Source of the DNA: Thermomucor indicae-seudaticae
Taxonomy: Eukaryota; Mucoromycota; Mucoromycetes; Mucorales; Lichtheimiaceae
Direction of reading: 5' to 3'
Assembly (NCBI GenBank): GCA_000787465.1
Contig: JSYX01000098.1
Location: 1-64,000, forward strand
Length of the DNA: 64,000 nt
Under the pieces are notes generated by a model. The model was not told the DNA's origin, did no database searches, and worked only from the letters and a program-made list of their open reading frames with translations. Positions within the stretch are counted from its first letter, which is position 1, and the number at the start of each line of letters is the position of its first letter. Position numbers and translations under genes: made by a program. Below are positions 1 through 12,150 of this stretch, piece by piece.

Positions 1-1569
1 TGATGTATGGTCTGGCTGCGATTCGAAGCAATCTAGATCCTTACCTTCACGTTTTAAAGTAGTTTTAAGTAGTTGTGAAGTTTTGTGTACTTTTTGCCGA
101 CGAGATTGTTTCCCATACTTTCATCACGAAAGTGTCCAGCGCAATCTTTCGCAGGTGGGGTTCGAGACTCGTAGCGAGGCTGCTTGTTCTGCTGACGGAA
201 GCAAGGCCAAGGACCGCCTTTTCATTCGACTAGGCCGCATCCAGTGACTTAATCAAAGGCGTGCATGAGCATGCGGCTTATTCTCCAGCGTATAAAGAAA
301 CTTTTGTTGGGGACCAAAACAATAAAGTGTCAGGTTCTTTGCCATTCGCGTTGACGTTGATCAGTACCAATTATCGGTCGCGTCCAGCTGTAATGGCCCC
401 AGGTCAGTAGTGAGCTACAGAGCTTTTCCTCTATAGGGAGGGAGGACAACATAACAGTGTTCACAGAAAGCCCAGCAGTTGTGTACGTTTAACTAGTTCG
501 CGCAATCACGTCAGCTACCATTCATGTTCCAAAGGGCTGTGTGCGTCTCTTGCATGTCGTTCTTCATCTCCAGCATCACCATGTACGGACAAAGAATAGG
601 ACAATCTGCACATTCGCAGACTACAACAGCAGTAGGTTTAGAGTTGCAGTAGCCTGTCCTGCTGCCATATCGGCAAGAAGAGTTATTCTTAGTTCCTTGC
701 CATTTATGACAGTTTCCTATGGGGGCACGTAAAGCAGAAGAGCCCTTGCGTGTAGTGCTTCTATTTCTGCTGGATTCAAAAACCAAAAGGTTCTTATGTC
801 CGCGACCTGAGATTGAGAAAAATGCTTGAGAGATCAAGAACTGTCAAGAATAGGATTGCACAACGCACGTGGACAAATTTTATCGAGACAAATCGATGAG
901 CTGATCTAACAACTTGCTCCAGTATTGTAGACGCTCATATTGGTCCGACTGTATATCTGTCAGAGGAGCTAACCTTCCTTACGGACCTACTCAGTTATCT
1001 ATGCATGTACACATGGCATCATGCAGCAGAGTCGACTATTTGACTCGACCTTAATCCAACTTAAACTTGCATCGTATGCAATGCAAGTTAGTAACGAATA
1101 CAACCCGGTATTCTCTTTCTGAAGGAGAAGACTTGTTTAGTCAATAAGTCTGTCTGAGGCGTCTCTGACGTTATCCGTTAAAAAATGATTCCAGTGCCTT
1201 GGCATTCGTAACAAGCAATGGTCTGAGTTCGAATGCATATGCAGCCGCAAGTGTCACAATTAACCTGAAAAGGTTTATTTGTCTCTTTATGGAAATCAAT
1301 TACTTTTTTTTTCGCACACTTTGCGGTTAGAATCAAACGGTGTGCATGCAACAAACGCATAGAATAACTGCCACATGGTACTCTAGAATATGATTTGATC
1401 TGAAAGAACATTAGAAATCCAATCACGTGACGTTTGCCAAGCTCACTATCGTTTGTTGAGAGAGTGCGGACGAACGGCGATTCGCGCAAAAATTGAGGGA
1501 CTTTTTTTCCCCTTTTTGGTTCCTCTGGCCAAAGAAAGGTGCCATTCACAGTTATAGACATTGCACATC
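1..1569. other. Intergenic / upstream region of the Zn2Cys6 regulator
   Basis: No gene is supported here. Several short open frames exist on both strands but none has a recognisable domain or a convincing splice structure. One minus-strand open frame (about 1178-1561) ends in a Cys-rich tail and is discussed as a finding. The last few hundred bases should hold the promoter and 5' leader of the regulator that starts at 1570. Confidence 0.6.
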
Positions 1570-4500
1570 ATGTCGGCAAGCGGAGACGAAGGGAACAGTA
1601 AGCGACAGCGCGTGAGCAGGGCCTGGTACGTGCCATTTCCAAGATGCAGTTGATCCGAGCATTGAGCTTACTAATGGGTTCTTTTAGTGATCAGTGTCGT
1701 CGGAAAAAGATCAAGTGCGATGGTTTGGCACCAGTTTGCAGCAACTGTCAGGCATTCAACCTGGAATGCAGTTATAACGATACAACAAAGAAAGTAAGCA
1801 AGCAGCAGCTTTCTGTAGCAAATAACGGGACAATGAGACAATTTTTCCCCCTTCAGCGAGGACCTCCTAAAGGATATATAGAAGCCATTGAAAATCGATT
1901 GCACAAGTTGGAGCGACTTTTACAAGAGTTAGCGGACGGAAGCGATGATCCGCGCTCAAAAGCCGTTCTGGCCGAGCTTCATTCTCCCCTGGAGACAGCC
2001 AGCGGGGAGCAGATCCGGACACGACCTGTTCGCCGCGGTCGCGGGGGAAACAAAAACCGTACGTTTCTTTGGCAATCGGTCAGTGCCGTCGACGGATCAA
2101 GCAGCAGCAACAGAGTGAGGCCTCAACAATCCGTGTCAACGCCAACGCCTGGATCATCATCCGCGTTTTCTTCGGCCCAATTGATGGATAGCCCGACGCT
2201 GGGTCACGAGGAGCAGATTCCAAGCAGTCCAGGTTCTGTGGACGATAGCAATGGGCAATTGTCAATGGATGAGTCGGGCCAAGTGAGGTACCTTGGCAAG
2301 TCTTCTGGATTCTACCTGCTGCAGAACAGCCGGACTTACCAAAATGGCGCGTTCCATTTGGCTGGCTGGGGACACAAGTCGTCGTCGTCGACTGCGCACA
2401 AGAAGCCTGGCCCTCCTCTTGATCCTTTAGAATTACCGCCTAGAGATTTGTCAGCGCACCTGCTCCAACTTTATTTCAAGCATTTTTATCCTGTGCTGCC
2501 TTTGTTCTTTAAGAAACATTTAGTGTCTTCTGCGGACAATCCGGCAGAGTCAGTCTCACCCCTCTTGCTGAACGCGATCTATGCTGTGGCTTCCCGCATG
2601 TCTCCTGATCTGCGGGTCCGCAGTGATCCGGCCTCGGAGGATACGGCAGGGGACATTTTCATTGAAAGAGCTAAATGTTTATTGGACGATTACTATGACG
2701 TGCCAAGAATATCCACAGTCCAAGCGTTGTTACTCATGGCCAGTCACCAGCACGGAGCAATGAAATCAACGCGTGCTTGGGTCTACAGTGGCATGGTACG
2801 TGGATTACGCGTTGTTATTACTGCCGCACCAGCTGATTGGGTTTGGCTCCTTAGGCGTTCCGTATGGCACAGGATCTTGGGTTACATCGTAACTGTGATC
2901 ATTGGAATATCCCGCCCGATGAACGAGAACGGCGCAAACGAGTGTTCTGGTGCTGCTTCATCGTGGATCGTTTACTGAGCGCCACCTATGGACGAGCATC
3001 GATATTCGAGGAAAGGGATTGCGACGTTCCCTTTCCATCCGTGGACGATGACGAAGCTATTGCCGTTGAGGGCAGCAACGGCAAACCAGCACCGAGGCTA
3101 CTGGACTGTTTTATCCATTTGATCAAGATCTGTGATATCCTCGGCCACGTGTTGAAGAATATATACTATGCGAAAGCACGTCATCATGTTGGAACGCAGC
3201 ACATTGAACATGTACTTGGAGCACTCGATCGTCAACTCAAGAACTGGTACAACAGCATGCCGGACTCGCTTAAATTCGAACTTCCTGCTAGCTCTGAGAG
3301 CAGCGGAGGTGCTTATCCGGACCCGCCGTCCCCGATTTCGCAAATGCACATGATTTATTACACGACAGTCATCCTGTTGCATCGACCTTTTATACCAGGG
3401 CCTTCCCAGGCGACACTACCAACCGCGTTACCATCGTATAACATATGCATGTCTGCAGCAAACTCAATACTGGATATTGTCAACATTATGCTGAACGAGA
3501 ACCATCTGAAATATGTGTTGAACTTTACAGTTTACTATATATTTACGGCCGGCATCATCTTTATCAAATCGGCATCCGCATCCGACCCAGCACAAGCGTT
3601 TGATGCAAAGGTCAAGATCAACAAGATAATGCGTGCTCTAGACGAAATCGAATTAACGTGGCATCATGCAGCCCGGAGTTGCAATATCTTGGGAGAGTTA
3701 GCTGGTTTACGAGACATTGACCTAGAGTGCGACAGCAGCACTGGTCAGCGACCAGTGATGACGACCACAACCACCACCACCGCCGCCAATATTCGTACTC
3801 CACCCATGTCAGTTACTGCGCTTCGATCGTCGTCTGACAATAGAGACTTGGGCCAAGATGGTCAATGGGCAGCGTCACGACCTCCTCCGGGATACGCGGT
3901 GAGCTATCCGTCGAACGAGTATCGTATGTCCTGGACTTCGTCATCATCGGTGACCGGGCAGCGGCAACAAACCAGTATGGAAGGTTACACGTCAACTACT
4001 GCCCCTACCGTTGATCCATTTGCGGCACCTGGAATCATCCCTGCGGGGCCAGCTCAGCAGCAGTTCGACCCTCTGGGCGCTGCCTTTTGGGGTGTGCCGC
4101 CATCCCTTGACATGAAAGAATGGAACAATTATTTTGGCGGGCAGAGTATTATGAACAGTGAGGAACAGGCACGCTTGAACAGCCACAGCGCGAGTACAAG
4201 TCCTACGACTACGGCTCATCAACAACCGCCTCCGCTTATACCATCTTACGAGTTTTCGCCTCTTACGACTGCGAGACAGCCATTCACAACGTTACCACCT
4301 CATCAAGGCCAGGCGCAACAGCAGCAGCAACAGCAGCAGCAGCAACAACCGATACCTCCGCTGGGACAGCGGCAAGGACGTCAGGACGCAAATAATAATA
4401 AGAGCTTGATCCACACTGACAGCAATGTAGATGTGCTCTCGGGCGTATCACCGGTGGCACCTGCTCCAGGCGGCGCTATGCTTTTAGGGTTCCTGGGTGG

Positions 4501-4633
4501 CCAAACGGATCCTGGACCGGCTCCTGAAAGTCTTCGTAACGCGGGATACGGTAACATGATTGATGATGACACTCGTTCGCAGACCACACCTCGAAGAGAT
4601 ATGGTGGATTCTTCAGGATTAATGTACTGGTAA
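1570..4633 (+). CDS. Zn2Cys6 (Gal4-type) fungal transcription factor with fungal_trans domain
   Basis: Exons 1570-1625, 1688-2795 and 2855-4633 give a 980-residue protein. The first intron falls inside the zinc cluster, and splicing restores RACDQCRRKKIKCDG. The six zinc-binding cysteines are C19, C22, C29, C36, C39 and C46. A basic linker (KKRGPPKGYIEAIENRLH-like, interrupted here) leads into a short dimerisation coiled coil near residues 85-115. The middle homology (fungal_trans) region lies around residues 270-620 and includes the usual GMAFRMAQDLGLHR block across the second intron. The C-terminal third is low complexity (Ser/Thr/Pro/Gln) with a glutamine run encoded near 4315-4347. The family consists of nuclear DNA-binding regulators, commonly of carbon or secondary metabolism; the target here is unknown. 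The gene converges on the CSC1 gene with about 170 bp between stop codons. Confidence 0.93.
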
Positions 4634-4803
4634 ACAAAAAGAATTGGTTCATAGAAAACTACCTTCTGTTTTTGCATTTCTGTTACTTTTGTAAATTTTC
4701 TCTTCTTGCATACCTTTTTGCATTTTGTTTTACTGCATAAATTTAACTCTTTTCTGTATTTTCATTGTATACCACACATATTTGGAGAAAGAAGAAGAAG
4801 AAA

Positions 4804-7800
4804 CTAGTCTTTATATTGTTTCTGGTATAAATGAACCATTTCTATCATGTGTGATGATGATTCGTCAAGCTGCTTTGGATCGTGAGACCCGTAGCATTTG
4901 CCAGCTACAAAGTATTCTAGATCGTCGTCTTCGTCCTCTTCCATCATGAGCGGACGTGTGGGTGCGTATCGGTCCATGGACTTTTTCCGGAGCGTGCGGC
5001 TTGGTGCCGTTACGGCAACTTTTGGCGGCGGCTGCTGCTGCTGTTGTGGCAGTGGATCTTCGTCTTCGTCGTCATTGTTATCTGGATCAAACTTGTACAT
5101 GCCCCTGACGCCTTCAGTGGACTCGTCCAATTCAAGCTGGCTTTCAGTGACGGTCTGAAACTGGAGCTCGCGTTCGCCGTGGCGGAACGTAGAGACATTT
5201 CGGACACTCTTTTTGCGCGTGACAGCCGATGTTGAGACAGACCGCTTGAGGGTCGTTTTGGTGTTGTGGTGGTGGCCATAGAGACGCGGTAGGATGTGAC
5301 GGACGCGTTCGTGGATCATGGGAATCGGCAGCTCGCTGAAAAAGGAGGGTTCGCCGAACCGAAGGTGGATATTTTGTTGTTGTTGATCATGATTGGATGG
5401 AGCTTTAATAGATGCTGATTCAGTGGTTGCTGGTGTGTAGTAGTAGACGTGTGGATCAAAGGTGCGGCGACAGTACAGCTTGAAGGCGACTGTCAGGATA
5501 GGCAGCGGGATCATGGAATAGGCAGGGCCCGTCGCGCCTTTGAAGTTGAGGACAAGGATCATGACGACTTGAAATAAGATAGTGGAAACCAACAGTCGGT
5601 TGATCAGGACACGCCAGATCTGACCGCCGGTTTCGACATTAGTAACATAAACGTACCTAGGATAACGATGTGAGCCCCGCAAAGGAAGAAAAGATAGATG
5701 GAGTCCACTTACATTAATAGGTATTTAAATACCATGGTGGCTAGTAAAAAGTAAACTAGAGTAAATGGCAAAACAAGTGGTGCGATGACGGAATATACAA
5801 GACCAATGGTGAAAAAGAAAATCAAGACATTGTAGAATAATGAGTAATCAAACGGTGCCGGCCGTGTAAACTCCTATCCTCCCTGTTTAACAAGTCTTTA
5901 TCGACCTTTCTTTCTTAGGCTCCCTTTGCCTACCTGAAGTTGTCGAGGACTCGGTCTCATGAACAGCTTTCTACATAGCCCGATCAGTCGCTGCCTGTCT
6001 TTCTCTCTGTCTTCGTTTCGTCCTGTCTCTCACCTAAGCGTCAAAGAAACAAGAGCAAACACCTGAGCAAGATCCATAATGACGCCTAATCCTTTAAGGC
6101 AGACGTAGTTGACCCAAAAGGTAGAGACGTCTATCGGAAGGTCGGTGTGAGTTTTCTTTTCGGATAGGTACAAGGAAGCATGCAAGCCAAAGCTTTCTTT
6201 ACCGCTTATATTCTTTGCGACTTGGGTCAAATTGCTGCCCATTGTAGTAAAAAACTCCTGTGCTGTGAGTGTCCCTCCGTTCACGGCGTTCTGAATCTGC
6301 GAATACATGGCCAGCATGGTGGACGCGACAGTGAATACGAGAAGATGGTTGACGATGAAAAAGATGTAAAGCTTGGACAGGACTTGCCGATCTAGGCTGG
6401 TTTCTGTCATGTACCCTTGCTGCTGTGATAAGAGACGCAGTATCTTGGGCAAAATAAAGAAGAACAGGGCCATGATGATAGGCGAGAACCAGGAGCCCAA
6501 GAGAGATACAAAGGTCGAATGTTCCTTGATAAACGTGCTGCCTTCCGGGAACAGCCGTACGATGTACTTGATATTGCTGGATGCCGAAAGCAAAGAGGAC
6601 GGGATAAAGAAAAGAAACACGAAGCCATAGAACAAGAAACCGCCAATCAACCGTTTACTCCGTCGCAGATGAGGATTCATGTCTAGGTTGGACCATATAA
6701 TGTCTTTTGGTTGCGGCGCCAAGTGCACTTTCGGCTGAGCAGCGCCAGGGACCATGTTTCGCAATAACATCGGTGAGGATTGGATTTGTTTCGCTGCTGC
6801 GTGAGCCCAGGCTGGCGAAGCGAACGAGATCCACCCGTAACTGGTTGGCTTATTGGCTGATATCTGTGATCGTAGGCGTGCTATTTCCTCACTTAGCGTC
6901 TGAATCCTCTCTGTATAATAGTTTATAGCGTCCACTCGCCGTCCACCGCAGCAATTGAAAAAGCTTCCACCGACACGTATCGTAGGTCTCTTTTCGAGCC
7001 GTATTTCACCGTCTAATAGAAGAAATCAGCTTAATTTCCACTCAAAAAACAACCTTTCTCTGCGAAAGATATACCTTCTTTTACGTATTTGGAAATCAGG
7101 ATTTCCAGTTGACGTACAGCCTGTTCGTGCTCTTCGACATATTGCGCCAATTGATTGTTTCTCCGTCCAATACATACTTGCTGGAACGGATACTTTAGAC
7201 GCATTGAGCTGACCCACTGAGCCAGGGCAGTGTCAGATTGCATAGAAGCCGGGACGTTAAAGATGACGAGTGTGCGAGCATGCATGGATCGTTGATATTC
7301 TTCACTCTCAAAGTACTTTTGCCGCATTTTAACGTAATCGCGATAATTTATCCACAAGGATCGAAGTATCAAGAGTGAAAAGATCCACGTTCCGGCCATA
7401 TGCGCCCAATACCATCCCAAGTTGCCGTCGGAGTGAAACTTGCCGTCGTAATAGTTTATCGTCGATATCGAAAGGAAATCAAGACCCGTGCTGGGTGGCC
7501 ACTCACTATACATAAATCAGGTAGACTGTAAAAAAATTAAGCTGTCTCTCTTCCCCCCCCCCCGCAGAAAAACGAACCCAGTATACGACGTGGCAATCAC
7601 GTTGATCGGAATAAGGACGCAGACACCAATCGCGGTCATCCAGTACAGCAATCGTCGAAGCATTCGCATGAACCGAATGAAGAGAACGGCATCGTAACCA
7701 ATCATTTTGAACAGGACTTCTTCTTGGGTCTGAAACACTGGTTTGATCCAAGAAAACATACCAGAGGGTATAGGAGGAGGCTGTGTACTAGCAGTAGTAG

Positions 7801-8144
7801 TAACAGCTAGATGAGTTTTCCCATCCTTAGACGCCTGGTTTGCTTGTCCCCTTTGATATAACGATGATACTTGCGCTTTGGTCGCGTACTTGTATCTTGG
7901 CGCATACACCTCTGCAAACCACAATAACCAAGTCTACATGTTATTATTCTGCAAGCTTTTCTCTCTCTCTCTCTAACAGCTGTGTATATATATACTTGCG
8001 AGAATGGTTGGGCCGCAGGATATTAAAGACCATAAATATTCCAAACGCAATAGCAAAGTTGATCCCTAACGACACAGCCATGCCGTTGAGCGACAACTTG
8101 CTATCTGACTTCATGTATCTATTCAATTCTTTCAAGGCGTCCAT
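4804..8144 (-). CDS. CSC1: CSC1/TMEM63-type calcium-permeable stress-gated cation channel
   Basis: Seven exons (8144-8000, 7911-7587, 7505-7075, 7012-6034, 5970-5934, 5873-5713, 5656-4804) encode 976 residues. The N-terminal RSN1_TM segment spans exons 1-3. A cytosolic RRM-like loop in exons 3-4 carries the hallmark DIIWSNL near residue 405. The seven-helix RSN1_7TM core fills exons 4-7, and a long acidic, Gln-rich tail follows. Exon 5 is only 37 nt and encodes the conserved SPRQLQ-EFTRP junction. Intron 1 keeps frame only with a GC donor (GCAAGT) at 7999-7994, giving HSQVYAPRYKY. The family consists of plasma-membrane or ER channels opened by hyperosmotic or mechanical stress. Intron 2 contains a run of about ten G. 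The gene is divergent from the MFS gene across 1.2 kb. Confidence 0.95.
7961..7974. repeat. CT dinucleotide repeat in CSC1 intron 1
   Basis: Seven CT units on the + strand (GA on the coding strand), close to the splice acceptor end of the GC-AG intron. A simple microsatellite. Confidence 0.9.
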
Positions 8145-9368
8145 GGCAGCAACATTATTCGGGATAGAAAGGAGAGGGAGGGGACGGAAGAGAAAGAAAG
8201 AGTGAGTCGAGTGTAACCAAGCACCCTTCGAGAAAAAAAAATACGGCCCGTCAATAGGGATAGTGTAGCCACTAGGCGGAGGTTATTAGCCTTCTTTCTT
8301 CTTTTGCTTTAGCTTGTCAAGCCATTGTTTCAGCAAGTCGTCTAGACAAAGGGGCCTTTGTCATCCCCCGCATTTATGTAGCAAGACAGGATGGTATTAC
8401 TCTCCCTTTGACTTGTGATATTGCTTGCTACAATGACGACCTTTTGTATTGGTACTGAGTTAAATGGCAGCAAGCTACGTGATACAAGCATCATTTTGTG
8501 TGAGGCACACACAAACAAACAGAATGGAGCATCTTTCCCTTTGTAGGCCAGTCGCATATGATAACTGATGCATAGCAAAAGACTCGCTAATAGACTACGC
8601 AGTAATTCATGCACTGTTCTTGGAGAAACAGAAGCGTTTATTGCAGCACCGGAAAAACGCCACATATCTGAGTTGGACGAGCATGTTTCTTGGCGACAGA
8701 CATACTGTATCTGTAATCGGCTCAAGTGATAACGTCATTTAGCAAATGTTCGTCGAGAGAAGCAACTATTTGACGTCAAGATCCTTCATGAATATCAACA
8801 AGTGCTATTAGGAGTTAGCATAAGTGGTTTACGAACAGTCTTGACAGCGCGGTAAAAGCAAGCAGTTTTGGCGCAGGTTTACATGCGGTAGAGAAAGACA
8901 ATTCGCCATCATGTACATGCAGAAGCTATTATCCAGGGAATTTTTCCGTGACAACCTGTGATTAAGGCACAAGGTCGGTTTGACATTCACAAGTCGGATC
9001 TTGCAATGGAGCGTCATGACCCCAGTAAAAAATAAGTTTACAAACAAACAGCAACCTTTTCTATGCCAGCCATGTTCTTTGGAAACCATGACGTTGGTAT
9101 ATTCATTGCGTGGCTGTTAATCGAAACATCGCGTGGGTCACGGGCGACTCGACGAGCCAGAAACTTTAACTGTTTATTTCCCGGAAGCAATGACGGGTCC
9201 TCACGGACTTTTCTGTGTTACATGAATTAGGACCAGTGAACCAGATTAGTTCCGTTTTTCGTACTTTAAAACGCTCAGATATTGCTAGCCCATTCCTTTC
9301 TCTCCTTTTCTTTTCTCTCTTTCCTCTATCCTTGCGGGCTTGATAAAGAGCGAGCAAGAGAGAGAGAA
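8145..9368. other. Divergent intergenic region between CSC1 and the MFS gene
   Basis: About 1.2 kb with no supported coding region. It must carry the promoters of two diverging genes. The stretch just before 9369 is strongly pyrimidine-rich (TCTTTTCTCTCTTTCC-like), as seen before several other start codons in this window. Confidence 0.6.
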
Positions 9369-11629
9369 ATGGCCATCGAGCAAGAGGAAACGACGCCTCT
9401 TTTGGCCCCAACGCCTCGACCAACCGATTATCAGAGATCCCGCCATCCTTCCAATTACGGGGGCGATGATAACGATGATCGCATCACTATCTTGACATCC
9501 AATCCTCCTTCCATTAGCGATAGCAAGTACAGCCGAAGAGGAAGCAGTAGTAGCAGTACCAGTAGCATTATTGATTACGGCGAACCATCCAAGCCATCTC
9601 CCGCTCAGGACGATATTGTGGCTCGACGGCTGAATGGAGCTCCACTGTTGACGGTTCTGGCTGGGTAAAGGAACTTTTTCGTTAAGCTCTTTGATTGCGT
9701 GCGTCGTTCTAAGTCATCCAAAGTTTATGGGTTGCGGTTTCGCTGGCGTCTCTCGATGCATCGATCGTGGCCACCATTTATGCCCAAATCGGCACTGAGT
9801 TCAAAAAGTATGCAACCTTCCAACGTCCGTCTGCTGCAACAGCTTCGCTAACCGTTACGACAGGTCCAATGAAATTGTCTGGATAGCGACCTCGTACATG
9901 TTGAGTTATACGGCCCTGCAACCTCTCTGTAAGTATGTCGTCTCTGAGAGGGGGGAGACAAGTCGTACAAGCGTCATTTGTGTTTCCCCTTTTGCTGACT
10001 TTGGGTAAAACTTTCTTTTCCAGATGGCCGAATCTCGGACGTCTTTGGACGCAAGTCAGCGTTACTCTTTGCCGTTAGCTTGTTCTTTGTCGGGTCTTTA
10101 TGCTGTGGTGCTGCACCGAATCTGTGGGCACTCGTGGTTGCTCGTGCTGTGGCTGGTCTTGGCGGGGGTGGTATCAACACCCTCACTACGGTTATCGTCA
10201 GCGATCTTGTCCCGCTTCGTGAACGCGGTAAATATCAGGGCTATGGAAATATCGCCTACGGGGTAAGTTAGGGAGAGAGAGAGAGAGGTAAAGGCGGAAG
10301 AAAAACGATAGCACTAATAACACAATGCGACATCGATTTTTTTTTTAGTTGGGTTCAGTCATTGGTGCACCTTTGGGAGGTTTCATTACAGACAGTTTTG
10401 GATGGCGCTACTGTTTCTACATCAATCTGCCGTTCCTTCTGGTGACGATCTATGTCGCGAGCTGTATCATGACCAACTACAACATTATTGAGCGAAACGA
10501 CAATTCCACCTTGACACAGCGCTTGAAGCAGATTGATTATTTCGGTGCGATTACGATTGTTTCTGCTGTCGTAGCCTTTTTATTGGCTACTTCGATGGGT
10601 GGTAATCTGCGGCCTTGGTCTGACCCGTTGGTGGTTGGATGCTTGGTGGCCTCGGTTGTGCTAGCTGTTATCTTTTGCATTGTGGAAGCTAAGGTGGCCA
10701 CGAACCCTTTGATGCCCTGGCACATTATTTCCAGCCAAACTCCATTTGCCTGCTCCTTAACTTGTTTCTGGGTCCTCATGGCAACAACAGCAACCATCTA
10801 TTTATTACCACTCTATATCCAGGTAATTTACATGAGCATTTCGGAGACGGAGGGTTATTTATCCAGTATGTGTAGGTCCTATTAGGTTACTCGCCCACGC
10901 AAGCCGGTGTTTACTTTTTGCCAAAGGTCGCAGCCGTCTCTGCAGGCTCTGTCTTATCCGGCGTCTACATGTCTCGTACGGGTGAATATCAAAAGATCAC
11001 CATCTTCTTTGCTGGGCTTGCCTTTTTGTCCATGGTTGGCTACACGGTCTTGACGGACACAACGCCGCTCTATTTCCTCATGACGTGCATGTTATGCGAA
11101 GGCTTTTCTTTGGGTGTTGCGCTTACGACGACACTTATTGCCATGTTGTCTTGTGTTGAAACAAAAGGTAAAATACCCTCTTATTTTGGACGAAAGTCAT
11201 CAGGCGATGCTAACATTGTAACAAAGATATGGCGACAATTACGTCCATGTCCTATCTTTTCCGATCTGCTGGTGGTGTCATTGGCATTTCAGCCACTTCA
11301 GCCATTTTCCAAGCCGTGGTTAAGAGTATCTTGACTGAAAAAATCACAGGACCCGATGCGGCTAAGGTAAGAACTTATATGTCATGTGCAAGGTGGATCC
11401 ACAGAAAAAACTGACGATTGCCTATCATTCCTAGTATATCGAGATTGCACGTCAGTCCATGAATGAGGTGCGGCAGTTACTCCCACCTGACATTCTGGAA
11501 ATCGTCTTGGATACCTATCAAATAGCTCTGCATTATGCCTTTTTATCGACTGCAATCATGTGCTTCTTGGGTCTCATATCTACCTTTTTCATCCAACGTT
11601 TTGAGCTGGCTACAAAGCTTGGAAAATAG
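9369..11629 (+). CDS. MFS drug:H+ antiporter-2 type transporter, Fnx1/Vba vacuolar amino-acid family
   Basis: Eight exons (9369-9664, 9724-9807, 9864-9928, 10024-10262, 10349-10822, 10876-11167, 11227-11366, 11435-11629) give 594 residues. A hydrophilic Ser-rich N-terminus of about 95 residues carries an acidic-dileucine-like ETTPLL near its start, a vacuolar sorting type of signal. Membrane helices begin at LLTVLAGLWVAVSLASLDAS. The MFS motif A (GRISDVFGRK) follows helix 2. Helix 5 has GAPLGGFITDSFGWR, which matches DHA2 motif C. Length and motifs fit the 14-helix DHA2 family, whose Fnx1/Vba members move basic amino acids into the vacuole. A plasma-membrane multidrug exporter is the alternative. 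The start follows a pyrimidine/GA-rich leader. The last exon ends in RFELATKLGK. Confidence 0.9.
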
Positions 11630-12150
11630 AAAATCATAGACCCTGAGGAAAGAAAAGGCGCGCGTGTATGAAAAGGCAGAGATTAGCTCATTGCAGGCGA
11701 CAAAAAGGAGGTGGTTTATCAGCTAAAATTCTTGGGAAAGAAGGGTTATTAGAACGATGTCGTTAGGTTTGGGTTTTATTGTCTTCAGGGATCCGTCAAG
11801 GGAGAGGTATCAGCTACGCTAGGTGTAGAAGGGCAATCAGTAGATCAAGAAACGGTCGATGGCAATAATGACGGAAGGGAGAATGGTGCAATAATGGCTT
11901 GACCGTGTTTTCTTGGTTCTTCATCATAATCCGTCAAGTCGAGCGCCATTGGATATGTAGTTTCTTGTGGCGGAAAGAATACTGCTTAAATGAGTAGTGA
12001 TGAAGAAGCGATCACTTTAGTTCTTAAATATGGCGTACATAAAGAAGGTCAGTGCTCAAAGGGCTTCTTATTGAACTTTTGGATTTGCTGACAAGGCACG
12101 CAAAAGAAAACAAATAAACTCACTTTATTATTATTATTATTATTACAGTA
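11630..12150. other. Convergent intergenic region (3' flanks of MFS and RAD51C genes)
   Basis: About 520 bp between two stop codons on opposite strands. It holds no supported gene; it should contain both 3' ends. An ATT-type trinucleotide run lies at its right edge. Confidence 0.6.
12124..12145. repeat. TTA/ATT trinucleotide repeat
   Basis: About seven tandem TTA units immediately downstream of the RAD51C stop codon, in what should be its 3' UTR. Confidence 0.9.

Noticed and set aside
155..170. GTTCGAGAC, a tRNA T-loop-like sequence
   Set aside because: The flanking bases do not form a T stem and no anticodon or acceptor stem can be drawn around it.
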